From the NCBI GenBank assembly GCA_002011745.1, contig MTOU01000018.1, positions 1-64,000 of the forward strand: DNA of 64,000 nucleotides. Direction: 5' to 3'. A program made the position numbers and the translations under genes. Positions 55,914 through 64,000 of this stretch are shown piece after piece. How positions within the stretch are numbered: the first letter of the stretch is position 1; each line of letters starts with the position of its first letter. Below the pieces are notes generated by a model. That model searched no databases. It saw nothing but the letters and a program-made list of their open reading frames with translations, and was not told the DNA's origin. The stretch is from Nitrospirae bacterium JdFR-85. Its GTDB lineage: Bacteria > Nitrospirota > Thermodesulfovibrionia > Thermodesulfovibrionales > JdFR-85.

Positions 55914-57221
55914 TTGATTGAAGGATCTCATAATACCCTTGGTATCATAGTCTCTGGTGTGGTCTTTGCAATCACCTACATTGTCATTTTCACAGAAAAG
56001 ATAAACAGAACTATAGCTGCTTTTGTAGGCGCTGTCTCAATGATCATTGCTGGTATGATTTTCGGTTTTTATTCTCAGTCTGCAGCCTTGAAAGCAATAG
56101 ATGCCAACACTATCATTCTTCTCTTTGGAATGATGATGATAGTGGCAATGCTTAAGAAAACAGGTTTCTTCAACTACCTGGCTATATGGACTGCAAAGAA
56201 GACAAAGGGAGACCCTTGGAAACTCACCTTATATTTCGGAATTGTAACAACCGTAGTCTCTATGTTCTTAGATAATGTTACCACTATAATCATTATAGCG
56301 CCTATCACAATCCTTGTTGCAAAGATGTTAGGAATAAGTGCAATCCCCATGCTGATGGCAGAAGCACTTCTGTCTGACACCGGTGGAGTTGCAACCCTTG
56401 TTGGAGACCCTCCAAACATCATGATAGGCTCTGCTGCTGGGTATAATTTTAGTTACTTTCTTATCCATATGGGTCCTGTAGTATTTACTGCCCTTGTACT
56501 TACTACAATCTCTTTAAAGATAATCTACCGGAAGGAGTTAGCCAAGAAACCGCAGAATATTGATGCACTTATGCGTATGGATGAAAGAGACAGCATTAAG
56601 GACCTGGGAGGTCTCAAGAAAGTTCTTTTTGCATTAATGATAATAATAGTGCTGTTCTTCATTCATCATCATCTGCATCTACTCCCTTCATTTGTAGCCA
56701 TTATCGGAACCGCTGTAGCCCTTGCACTTTTAAGGCCAAACATCGATGAGATACTTCATGATGTGGAATGGAGTGTACTGCTCTTTTTCATAAGCCTCTT
56801 TGTATGTGTAGGTGGTATTGAACATTCAGGCCTTATCAGTAGAATAGCCAATTATATCGTCAGTGTTGGCTCATCCAATGAGGTACTACTCTTTCTCCTT
56901 GTCCTTTTTGGTTCAGCCATAATGAGTGCAATTGTTGACAATATACCATTCACAATGGCTATGATACCTGTTATACAGACACTGAAGCAACATGGTCTGG
57001 ATGTGGATTTCCTCTGGTGGGCTCTTGCCCTTGGCGTGGGGTTTGGTGGCAATGGAACACCCATAGGTTCTACAGCAAATGTTATTACTGTGAGCATGAG
57101 TGAGAAGACAGATAATCCCATTACATTCAAGACATGGTTCAAGTCTGGTTCAATAGTGATGGCAATTACTTGTCTCACAGGAGCTGTATTTGTTTTAGCA
57201 TTCTTTAGCTTTTATAAATGA
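55914..57221 (+). CDS. Second ArsB/NhaD-type permease
   Basis: A 435-residue paralogue of the upstream permease, with FLDNVTTIIIIAPITI, GGVATLVGDPPNIMIG, IVDNIPFTMAMIPV and GGNGTPIGSTANVI. The TTG start 55914 has GGGGGAG upstream. Its stop overlaps the second CBS gene as ATGA. The two permeases could be different-substrate duplicates or partner subunits. Confidence 0.88.
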   Translation: MIEGSHNTLGIIVSGVVFAITYIVIFTEKINRTIAAFVGAVSMIIAGMIFGFYSQSAALKAIDANTIILLFGMMMIVAMLKKTGFFNYLAIWTAKKTKGDPWKLTLYFGIVTTVVSMFLDNVTTIIIIAPITILVAKMLGISAIPMLMAEALLSDTGGVATLVGDPPNIMIGSAAGYNFSYFLIHMGPVVFTALVLTTISLKIIYRKELAKKPQNIDALMRMDERDSIKDLGGLKKVLFALMIIIVLFFIHHHLHLLPSFVAIIGTAVALALLRPNIDEILHDVEWSVLLFFISLFVCVGGIEHSGLISRIANYIVSVGSSNEVLLFLLVLFGSAIMSAIVDNIPFTMAMIPVIQTLKQHGLDVDFLWWALALGVGFGGNGTPIGSTANVITVSMSEKTDNPITFKTWFKSGSIVMAITCLTGAVFVLAFFSFYK

Positions 57222-57706
57222 TGGAGCAGATAATGAAAATAAGAGACTGTGTTTTAACCCCTGTAAAGACTATATCAAAAGAGGCAACAATAAAGGAGGT
57301 GGCAGAGCTACTGTATGAAACAGGACAACCAATTGTTGTTGTTGATGAAAACAACGATCCTGTCGGGATAATATCTTTTATCGATGTAATAAAAGTCTTT
57401 CTGCCAAACTTTCTTGACTTGATTGAAGACCCTGATATACTTAAACACCTGGGAGTTATAGATATCCTCAAGGATAAGAAAACTACCAAAGATCTTGCTG
57501 CTAAGGATATAATGTCATCCCCTGTCAGGACAGTAGACATAGATGACTCACTGCTTTCAGCAATAGCCAAGATGAAGAAAAGGATGCAGAGACAGCTGTT
57601 GGTAAGGGATGGCGATAAGATTATAGGATTAATAACTGCAAGAGAAATCCTTAAAGAACTTATAAAAATAATCAAAAAGACTATAGAAGATAGTCCAGAG
57701 CCATAA
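57218..57706 (+). CDS. Second CBS-pair protein
   Basis: A 162-residue CBS pair: KIRDCVLTPVKTISKEATIK to GIISFIDVIKVF, and AAKDIMSSPVRTVDIDDSLL to GLITAREILKEL. It is translationally coupled to the preceding permease. The permease-CBS couples mirror each other (CBS-permease, permease-CBS). Confidence 0.88.
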   Translation: MMEQIMKIRDCVLTPVKTISKEATIKEVAELLYETGQPIVVVDENNDPVGIISFIDVIKVFLPNFLDLIEDPDILKHLGVIDILKDKKTTKDLAAKDIMSSPVRTVDIDDSLLSAIAKMKKRMQRQLLVRDGDKIIGLITAREILKELIKIIKKTIEDSPEP

Positions 57707-57833
57707 TTTTCCCTTAATTGCCTATAAAAAAATTAAAAATCAAAAATTTTGACTTCTTTATAATCTTTTTTTTATCATTACTTTTGCTTTACCCCCTATG
57801 CAAAAATTTTTAATTCTCATATAGGAGGCTAAA

Positions 57834-58841
57834 ATGCGGTCACTTCTAAAAAGCGTTCCTGAGTTATTTGTTTTAATCGGTCTGACTGTTGTGGCTTATA
57901 TCATCATGTTCCTGTTTAACCAACTTCAGGGGACTGATGTATTAAGCCCAACAGGGATGTGGATGGTGGTAGTAGGGTCTTTCCTGTTCAGTACTTTTAT
58001 TGCGATTATAGCTGTGATTGCTGGGATTGGAGGTGGAGTGCTCTTTACTCCGGTAATGCTTGCATTCACATCTATTGACACTGTATTGATCAGGGCAACA
58101 GGGCTTGTAGTTGCGATGTTCAGCGGTCTTATATCTACAGGGCCTTTCATGAGGAAGGGTCTTGCAGATGTGAAGATCGTTTTCTTTTGCGCTGTGCCTA
58201 TCGTGATAGGAGGAATGTCTGGAGCCTTCAGTGCAATACACCTTTCAAAGGCGATGGGTGCCACAGGAGATGCGATAGTGAGGCTTCTGCTTGGAGGTGT
58301 TCTTGTATTTATTGCCTTTATGTTCATCTTTGGTGGTTCAAAGACCGAATATCCCCAACCCAAAAAGATTGACAGCTTCAGCAAAAAGCTTGGACTCTAT
58401 TCTGCCTACTGGGAAGAGTCTCTGCAGAAGGTTGTCAGCTTTCAGGCAACAAAGGCACTTCTGGGATTTCTACTCTTTTTTGCAGTAGGATTCACTGGTG
58501 GCTTTTTTGGTCTTGGTGGTGGATGGGCAGTGGTGCCGGTGCTTAACCTCGTGATGGCAGTACCTTTGAAGGTATCTGCTGCCTGCAGTGGAGTACTCCT
58601 CGCGATGGGTAATGCAGCAGCAATCTGGCCTTATATCCTATATGGCTCACTCATTGCTGTGCTTGCTGTGCCCTGGATGCTTGGACAGGTAATAGGAGGC
58701 ATTATGGGAGCATATATACTTGTCAGGATTAAGGCAGGGTTCGTGAGAAAGATCCTAATCGTGATCCTCTTTCTCACCAGTGCGAAACTTCTTTCAAGAG
58801 GGATTGAAGGACTATTCGGTATAGATATACCAATATTTTAG
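57834..58841 (+). CDS. TauE/SafE-family permease
   Basis: A 335-residue membrane protein with duplicated domains: IAVIAGIGGGVLFTPVML and GFTGGFFGLGGGWAVVPVL. The central hydrophilic linker is about 60 residues. The family moves sulfite, sulfonates or similar anions. GGAGG precedes ATG 57834. A small membrane protein follows 11 bases later. Confidence 0.88.
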   Translation: MRSLLKSVPELFVLIGLTVVAYIIMFLFNQLQGTDVLSPTGMWMVVVGSFLFSTFIAIIAVIAGIGGGVLFTPVMLAFTSIDTVLIRATGLVVAMFSGLISTGPFMRKGLADVKIVFFCAVPIVIGGMSGAFSAIHLSKAMGATGDAIVRLLLGGVLVFIAFMFIFGGSKTEYPQPKKIDSFSKKLGLYSAYWEESLQKVVSFQATKALLGFLLFFAVGFTGGFFGLGGGWAVVPVLNLVMAVPLKVSAACSGVLLAMGNAAAIWPYILYGSLIAVLAVPWMLGQVIGGIMGAYILVRIKAGFVRKILIVILFLTSAKLLSRGIEGLFGIDIPIF

Positions 58842-58852
58842 GAGGTTAAGAA

Positions 58853-59272
58853 ATGAGTGAAGACAGACCAAAACCAGCACTTTCAGGACGTGTTTATGGA
58901 GAAATTATATATTGGGGAACAGTTATAGGCTCAATAATATCTATCATCGGCTCTATGATAACCTTTGTCACGAAGAGAAACTATATTGATCCTGGCTATC
59001 TGCTGTCTGCCATCTGGCAGGGCAAAAGTGTAAAAGAGATATGGGAAGGAGCCACAGGTGCACTACCTAATGGACACTGGTATCTTCAGCATCTGTTTAC
59101 CGGTAATGGCATTGCTATGGCAGGCCTCGCCTTTGGGGTCTTTGTAGTAGTCCCTGCAATATTCAGTGCCGCAATTATGCTACTAAGAGAAAAACAGTAT
59201 GTCTTCAGTGTACTTGCATTCATTGCAGGGATTATAACTACTGTATCTATGTTTGGCTGGATATCTATATAA
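58853..59272 (+). CDS. Small membrane protein (DUF1634-like), partner of the TauE/SafE permease
   Basis: A 139-residue protein with three predicted helices (YWGTVIGSIISIIGSMITF, an internal AMAGLAFGVFVVVPAIFSAA, and a C-terminal VLAFIAGIITTVSMFGW). DUF1634-type proteins are often encoded beside TauE/SafE permeases. AGGAGG precedes ATG 58853, and an intrinsic terminator follows. Confidence 0.7.
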   Translation: MSEDRPKPALSGRVYGEIIYWGTVIGSIISIIGSMITFVTKRNYIDPGYLLSAIWQGKSVKEIWEGATGALPNGHWYLQHLFTGNGIAMAGLAFGVFVVVPAIFSAAIMLLREKQYVFSVLAFIAGIITTVSMFGWISI

Positions 59273-59289
59273 CAGACGTGGGAATCCTT

Positions 59290-59336
59290 AATAAGGGGGC
59301 CATCTTCTCAAAATTGAGAGATAGCCCCTTATTTTT
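59290..59336 (+). terminator. Intrinsic terminator
   Basis: AATAAGGGG and CCCCTTATT arms with an inner TCTC/GAGA stem form a long hairpin ending in a T run. It closes the transporter block before the uspA gene. Confidence 0.9.
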
Positions 59337-59390
59337 AGGAGTCAAATCCCATTTTCTGTGATATAATGAAATTGAAAGGGGGTAAGGAAA

Positions 59391-60221
59391 ATGTCAGTAT
59401 CTGATGCACTACTAAATACTAAAAATATCCTTCTGGCACTTGATGGCTCAGAGTACAGTGAGGGGGCGGTAAGAGAAGCGCTTAAATTCGCAAAGGTTAC
59501 AGGTGGTAGTCTTTACATTCTTTCAGTAGCTGAAGTTACCCTCGGACAACTAACTCATTCTCCAGATGTGGTAGAAACGATAGAGAGAGAAACCCTTGAA
59601 GTATTATCTAAGGCAAAAGAACGGGCTGAAAAAGAAGGCATTAATTGTGAAACTATTTTTCACAAAGGCGAAGAACCTTATCAGTTTATTGTTGAAGAGG
59701 CATCGGGCAAAAATGTAGATGTCATTATAATGGGCAGAAGGGGCAGAAGAGGCCTTAAAAAGCTGATGATGGGGAGTGTTACAGCTTTGGTGATTGGTCA
59801 TTCCCCCTGCAGTGTCTTCGTTGTTCCAAGGGCAGGAGAATTAAAGTTTAAAAGACTCCTTATTGCCACAGATGGATCAGAGTATAGTGAGAAAGCCATA
59901 TCTGCCGCAGTAGCTCTGGCAAAAAAACACGGAAGCAACATTGTAGCAATCTCTGTGGCACATAAAGAAGAGGAGATTCCAGAGGCAGAGAATAATGTTA
60001 AAAAGGTTAAGGAGATTTGCCATAAGGAAGGTATAAAGATTGAGGCTATTACAGTAACCGGCACCCCTTATGAAGCCATCGTTACCACTGCCCAAATTAA
60101 AAAGGCAGATCTTATCGTAATCGGAACCCACGGAAGAACAGGACTTACTAAACTCCTGATGGGAAGTGTAGCTGAAAGAGTGATAGCCCTGGCTCAATGT
60201 TCTGTGTTAGTGGCTAAATAA
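59391..60221 (+). CDS. Tandem universal stress protein
   Basis: A 276-residue protein with two UspA domains. Each has an ATP-binding signature: MGRRGRRGLKKLMMGSV (about 115-131) and GTHGRTGLTKLLMGSV (about 245-260). DGSEYSE occurs at the start of both. Tandem Usps are stress-responsive ATP-binding proteins. It has its own RBS region after the terminator. Confidence 0.93.
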   Translation: MSVSDALLNTKNILLALDGSEYSEGAVREALKFAKVTGGSLYILSVAEVTLGQLTHSPDVVETIERETLEVLSKAKERAEKEGINCETIFHKGEEPYQFIVEEASGKNVDVIIMGRRGRRGLKKLMMGSVTALVIGHSPCSVFVVPRAGELKFKRLLIATDGSEYSEKAISAAVALAKKHGSNIVAISVAHKEEEIPEAENNVKKVKEICHKEGIKIEAITVTGTPYEAIVTTAQIKKADLIVIGTHGRTGLTKLLMGSVAERVIALAQCSVLVAK

Positions 60222-60229
60222 TCTGTGGT

Positions 60230-60700
60230 TCAGAACCTGAGAGTAGCCTTTAGCCTTTTGGGGTTCAACAAAAGGTCAAGACCGTCTTCTGCTGACTTTA
60301 CAAGTATATCTGCTGAGCGGATGGCATCTGTAGCGCAACCTTCACGGAGAAGTACTGCGACGCCTATTCTGGCTGTCTGAAGCATCCTTCTGTCGTTGTT
60401 GCCGTTTCCCAAGGCAAAGACCTTCGCAGGGCCGAGGTTTTTAATATATTCTTCTTTCTGGATATCATGGTCTGCTCCCTGAAGAATGTGCAGTATACAG
60501 TTGACATCCTGAAGTTCCTCTTTTGCCCTTCCAAAGGTATCGGCTGTGAGGATATGGACTCTAAGCCTTTGTGAGAGTCTGTTGAGCCTCTCCTTCACCC
60601 CTGGGCATAAACGACCATCCTCCGAAAGAGTACCAGTGAAATCAGAGACGAGATGTTCTATCTCAACCCCTCCAAAACCTGGAATCTCAACCTTTATCAC
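60230..60700 (-). CDS. HAD-family hydrolase (P-type ATPase-like soluble)
   Basis: A 156-residue small HAD protein. DFTGTLSEDG carries the nucleophile Asp, and LGNGNNDRRML the metal-binding Asp. The size and motifs match soluble homologues of the P-domain of P-type ATPases. A phosphatase role is expected; substrate unknown. It overlaps cobC by one base. Confidence 0.85.
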   Translation of the reverse strand: MIKVEIPGFGGVEIEHLVSDFTGTLSEDGRLCPGVKERLNRLSQRLRVHILTADTFGRAKEELQDVNCILHILQGADHDIQKEEYIKNLGPAKVFALGNGNNDRRMLQTARIGVAVLLREGCATDAIRSADILVKSAEDGLDLLLNPKRLKATLRF

Positions 60701-61323
60701 TACACACCTCCGTAGGGAACATAATTCATAAGTCTCACTACCGGATTTCCATCAGGATACATATCAATAATATTCAGACATCCATAATCCTGTTCTATCC
60801 TGAATAGATTATGCAGTGGTAGTCCGAGAAAGTGGCAGAGTATCACCCTGTTTATTCCTCCATGGGCAACTACCCCAAAGCTCTCTCCAAGGTGTCGTTT
60901 CATAATCTCCTCTAAGGTCTTCAATGCCCTCTCTGCCACTTCAATGGTACTTTCTCCTTTGGGCGGATGAAACCTCAAGGGGTCTTTCTTCCAATTGTTG
61001 AACTCTACAGGATAAGCCTCGGATATCTCGCTAAAACTCATACCTTCCCATTCACCGAAGTTCCTCTCTCTAAGGTCTGATACTTCTGTAACCTTTACAT
61101 CCAATACCCTGCCGAGTATCTCAGCACTCTGAAGGGCACGCTTCAGATCAGAACAATAAAGGGCAGAAAGTCTAATTCCACTGGTCTGCATCTGTCTGGC
61201 CAGTAAGGTTAGCTGCTGTCTACCCCTTTCTGAGAGTTCAACATCAGTGTGTCCCTTGTATCGATACTCATCTGCGCCTTTGGTATGGCCGTGGCGTATA
61301 AGGTAAAGGGTAGTCTTCATCAC
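60700..61323 (-). CDS. cobC: Histidine phosphatase, alpha-ribazole phosphatase type
   Basis: A 207-residue phosphoglycerate-mutase-like protein. The catalytic LIRHGHTKG is followed by VELSERGRQQ; FGEWEGMSFSEI and VVAHGGINRVI complete the active site. CobC removes phosphate from alpha-ribazole-5'-P or adenosylcobalamin-5'-P. Nearby cobQ and cbiB support this over other PGM-like roles. Confidence 0.82.
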   Translation of the reverse strand: MMKTTLYLIRHGHTKGADEYRYKGHTDVELSERGRQQLTLLARQMQTSGIRLSALYCSDLKRALQSAEILGRVLDVKVTEVSDLRERNFGEWEGMSFSEISEAYPVEFNNWKKDPLRFHPPKGESTIEVAERALKTLEEIMKRHLGESFGVVAHGGINRVILCHFLGLPLHNLFRIEQDYGCLNIIDMYPDGNPVVRLMNYVPYGGV

Positions 61324-61332
61324 TGTTGTATA

Positions 61333-62055
61333 TTACCACTCCCTGTACGACTCTACCTTCTCAATCACCTCTATAAGTTTTTCAATAATCAACTCTACCA
61401 CCTTTTCACCTTTGTCCTTTGATGCCTTAAGAGGATTACCCCAGACCCCGCCTGGCCAGCATCTCAGCTTGTCCCTAACCACAATTGGTTTTGGAAAAGA
61501 GGGATACTCCTCCTCAGATGTGCCTTTTACCAGATCTGGTCTCAAAGACATAATGACTGATGTCTCGATCTCACCAGCATGGGAGTCATTCTCAGTTTCA
61601 GCTATCCTGGAGAGTTCATCCCAAAGTATATCATAAGGACAGACAACAGCCAGCTTTATTTCCTCAAGCTCTTCAACGAGTATTTCTGCCACTTCCTTGA
61701 GTGCATTAAGATGCAAACCACCACCATGTCCTGAAAGGAGGATAAAATTCCGTAGCCCCTTTCTATAGGCATCCCTTACTATATCAAGAGTCAGCCTTCT
61801 TAATGTCTCTGCTGAAATGGTGATCGTCCCTGGGTGCAACTTTGTAGAGGTACAGACCCCATAGTGTACAGGAGGAGCCACAAAGACCTCTTTTCTCTCT
61901 ACCAGTCTTCTTAAAACCTCCACTGGAATAATAGTGTCTGTACCAAGAGGCAGATGTCTGCCGTGTTCCTCTATAGTCCCAAATGGAATTATCACTGTCT
62001 TTGTCCTTCTGAGGCCTTCTCTGAACTCTTCCATTGTAATCTCATCAATAAACAT
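61333..62055 (-). CDS. Creatininase-family amidohydrolase
   Basis: A 240-residue metalloenzyme. Metal-binding residues lie in GTIEEHGRHLPLGTDT, LSGHGGGLHLNA and NDSHAGEIETS. The family includes creatininase, FAPy deformylase and MftE. Its place between cobC and cobQ is suggestive, but no cobalamin role is established from sequence. The start is 60 bases from the divergent region before cobQ. Confidence 0.82.
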   Translation of the reverse strand: MFIDEITMEEFREGLRRTKTVIIPFGTIEEHGRHLPLGTDTIIPVEVLRRLVERKEVFVAPPVHYGVCTSTKLHPGTITISAETLRRLTLDIVRDAYRKGLRNFILLSGHGGGLHLNALKEVAEILVEELEEIKLAVVCPYDILWDELSRIAETENDSHAGEIETSVIMSLRPDLVKGTSEEEYPSFPKPIVVRDKLRCWPGGVWGNPLKASKDKGEKVVELIIEKLIEVIEKVESYREW

Positions 62056-62237
62056 TACTTACCTCCCATCGAAAACCTAAATGTGTTACATAATACCACA
62101 AATATTCAGAGGTCTTGCAATTCAGCAGAAAATATACCTCTTTTGAATTTCCTCTTATGGTTGTTATAATTGTAGAATTGGTTTCTGGATTAACCCTTGC
62201 CAGGGCATACCATAATTTAACAAACCGTAAAAGACCT

Positions 62238-63746
62238 ATGGCAAAGGCATTGATGATACAGGCTACAGGCTCAGGGGCGGGTAAGAGTCTAACAGTTGCT
62301 GCCCTATGCAGAATATTTGCTGATATGGGGCTGTGGGTGGCCCCCTTTAAGTCCCAGAACATGGCCCTTAACTCCTATATCACTCCAGAAGGTGGGGAGA
62401 TTGGCAGAGCCCAAGCACTTCAGGCAGAGGCAGCAAGGGTACTCCCTTCTGTACACATGAACCCTGTACTGTTGAAGGCATCTGGTGAGGCAGGCGTACA
62501 GGTGATAGTACATGGAAAGGTGCTGGCTACCATGTCCTCCAGAGAGTACTATCGTTCAAAAAAGACTCTATGGAGAGCCGTAGAGGAGTCATACCACCAA
62601 CTGAGCAGTTCTTATGACATTATAGTAATAGAGGGAGCAGGAAGCCCTGCAGAGATAAACCTGATGGATGTGGATATAGCCAACATGGCAGTGGCAGAGC
62701 TCGCAGGAGCAGCAGTGCTTCTGGTTGGAGATATTGACCGTGGAGGTGTCTTCGCATCCCTGTATGGGACTCTGGAGCTTCTGGGAAGGTACAGGAAATA
62801 TGTGAAGGGATTTATAATCAATAAGTTTCGTGGAGATCTGGAAATCCTGAAACCAGGACTTGATATGATCACTCAGAAGACAGGGGTGCCAGTGATTGGG
62901 GTGATACCATGGATTGATGATATTGGTCTTCCTGAGGAAGACGGTCTTTGCATTCCAAGGGGCTCTATTCAATCATTAGAGAGGTTTGAAGGGATAAAAA
63001 TAGTGGTGCTCCGCCTTAAGTATATATCAAACTTTACAGACTTTGATCCCCTTTTGTATGAACCAGATGTGGAGCTTCTTTACTCTGACAGTGTTGTTGA
63101 GATAGAAAACGCTGATGTGGTTATCATACCTGGCTCAAAGAACACAGTAAAAGACCTTCTATATCTGAAACAGAAGGGTCTCATAGAGAGTATTCTCAGA
63201 GCATACCACAAGGGTACAGAGATTGTGGGCCTATGTGGTGGTTACCAGATGCTCTCAAAGAAGATACTTGACCCTGAGAGAATTGAGAGCACCTATCCTG
63301 AGGTAGAAGGTATTGGGCTACTGGATATTGAGACCATCTTTAATAAGGAAAAAATCACCTCACAGGTGAGTGCAGAACCTGAGAAAAGACAGACTCTTCC
63401 CTATAACTTTCAAGGACCTATTAAAGGATACGAGATACACATGGGCAGAACCAGAGGAGCGGTGGGACTTTTCAGGCTGAGGAGACTTACTCCAGGCAGA
63501 GAGCCCCAAGTGGTCCCTGACGGCTCAAGAAACCACAACTGTTGGGGGACATATATCCACGGAATCTTTGACAATGATGACTTCAGGCGATCTTTCATCA
63601 ATTATATTAGACAGAAGAAGGGGCTGAAGCCCCTTCAGACAGGCATTGTATATAGCAAGATGAAAGAAAGGGCCCTAAACAGATTGGCAGATCTTCTAAG
63701 AGACAGACTTGATATAGAGTTCATTCTGAGGCAACTGAGGCTATGA
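62238..63746 (+). CDS. cobQ: Cobyric acid synthase
   Basis: A 502-residue ATP-dependent amidotransferase. P-loop ATGSGAGKSLT and PFKSQNMALNSY form the N-terminal synthetase. The C-terminal class I glutaminase-like domain has nucleophile Cys in GLCGGYQML and TYIHGIFDND. It amidates four side chains of adenosylcobyrinic acid diamide. ATG 62238 starts the conserved fold. The stop overlaps cbiB as ATGA. Confidence 0.95.
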   Translation: MAKALMIQATGSGAGKSLTVAALCRIFADMGLWVAPFKSQNMALNSYITPEGGEIGRAQALQAEAARVLPSVHMNPVLLKASGEAGVQVIVHGKVLATMSSREYYRSKKTLWRAVEESYHQLSSSYDIIVIEGAGSPAEINLMDVDIANMAVAELAGAAVLLVGDIDRGGVFASLYGTLELLGRYRKYVKGFIINKFRGDLEILKPGLDMITQKTGVPVIGVIPWIDDIGLPEEDGLCIPRGSIQSLERFEGIKIVVLRLKYISNFTDFDPLLYEPDVELLYSDSVVEIENADVVIIPGSKNTVKDLLYLKQKGLIESILRAYHKGTEIVGLCGGYQMLSKKILDPERIESTYPEVEGIGLLDIETIFNKEKITSQVSAEPEKRQTLPYNFQGPIKGYEIHMGRTRGAVGLFRLRRLTPGREPQVVPDGSRNHNCWGTYIHGIFDNDDFRRSFINYIRQKKGLKPLQTGIVYSKMKERALNRLADLLRDRLDIEFILRQLRL

Positions 63747-64000
63747 TCACCCCTCTGGAGCTTGTGGCAGCAGTGACAATTGACCTGGTTGTTGGTGACC
63801 CCAAGAGTCTCCCCCATCCAGTAAGGGCAATGGGCTGGTTGGTACAGAAGACCGAGAGGCTTCTGAGAGGAGTGATGAAAGGTTCTGTTAGGGAGCTGCT
63901 GGCAGGGATAGTACTCGTGGTATGGGTCTGCTTTGTGGTGTTGGCTTCAGCGGTGGCGATAGAATGGGTCCTTAAAGGGCTGGGCAGCAGAGGCACAGTA
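63743..64000 (+). CDS. cbiB: Adenosylcobinamide-phosphate synthase, 3'-truncated by window end
   Basis: The first 86 residues are visible: VTIDLVVGDPKSLPHPVRAM is the CbiB/CobD signature, followed by hydrophobic segments. It attaches aminopropanol (phosphate) to cobyric acid in the membrane. It is translationally coupled to cobQ. Confidence 0.93.
   Translation, partial: MITPLELVAAVTIDLVVGDPKSLPHPVRAMGWLVQKTERLLRGVMKGSVRELLAGIVLVVWVCFVVLASAVAIEWVLKGLGSRGTV

Overview
The window looks like a chromosomal segment of an anaerobic or microaerobic, Gram-negative-type bacterium of moderately low GC. The gene content fits a Nitrospirota (Thermodesulfovibrio-like) or related lineage: a DUF2155 lipoprotein, TrpB2-type tryptophan synthase, 2-oxoacid:ferredoxin oxidoreductase subunits, an exported uptake-type NiFe hydrogenase, de novo and salvage cobalamin genes, and the rpsU-yqeY-dnaG-rpoD macromolecular synthesis operon. 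The lineage is an inference from gene content, not from a marker phylogeny.

The main discovery is in the hydrogenase operon (14.7-19.1 kb). hyaB, the NiFe-hydrogenase large subunit, has two in-frame UGA codons (16051 and 16060). They replace exactly the two cysteines of the N-terminal CxxC motif that binds the Ni-Fe centre, giving R-I-U-G-V-U. The frame is otherwise intact, the C-terminal CxxC is kept as cysteine, the gene itself ends with UGA, and a hairpin with a GGU apical loop lies at SECIS distance downstream. This points to a hydrogenase with two N-terminal selenocysteines. The NiFeSe hydrogenases I know carry selenocysteine only in the C-terminal motif. The small subunit is also odd: the second cysteine of the proximal-cluster motif is Asn.

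Layout. 1-6.1 kb: 3'-truncated giant exported protein (transglutaminase-like, Ig-like repeats, phosphodiesterase domain). 6.1-8.8 kb: decayed small ORF, ParB-like protein, SufR-like regulator, lipoprotein, then tRNA-Met(CAT). 9.0-14.6 kb: trpB2, a cobalamin riboswitch with terminator, cobU-cobT-cobS, a nucleotidyltransferase pair, and a folD that lacks cyclohydrolase residues. 14.7-19.1 kb: hyaA-hyaB(Sec)-hyaC-hyaD-hypC. 19.1-21.4 kb: fluoride riboswitch, 29-codon leader ORF and antiporter, then a TauE/SafE permease. 21.5-23.6 kb: two-component system. 23.6-29.3 kb: a decayed accessory zone with MNT/HEPN, VapBC, PIN and RelBE remnants around a roughly 3.2-kb block of foreign-looking genes, with a perfect palindrome at its left edge. 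29.4-30.8 kb: DUF4143 ATPase.

30.9-53.8 kb is mostly housekeeping: rpoD, dnaG, NIF3, yqeY, rpsU, nfu, a Crp/Fnr regulator, korBC, a diguanylate cyclase, leuCA, pssA-psd, tadA, tpiA, secG, an ABC exporter and ktrAB. 53.9-60.2 kb: a cluster pairing two CBS-domain proteins with two ArsB/NhaD-type permeases, followed by TauE/SafE, a small membrane protein and tandem UspA. 60.2-64.0 kb: HAD protein, then a second cobalamin block (cobC, a creatininase-family gene, cobQ, cbiB running off the end).
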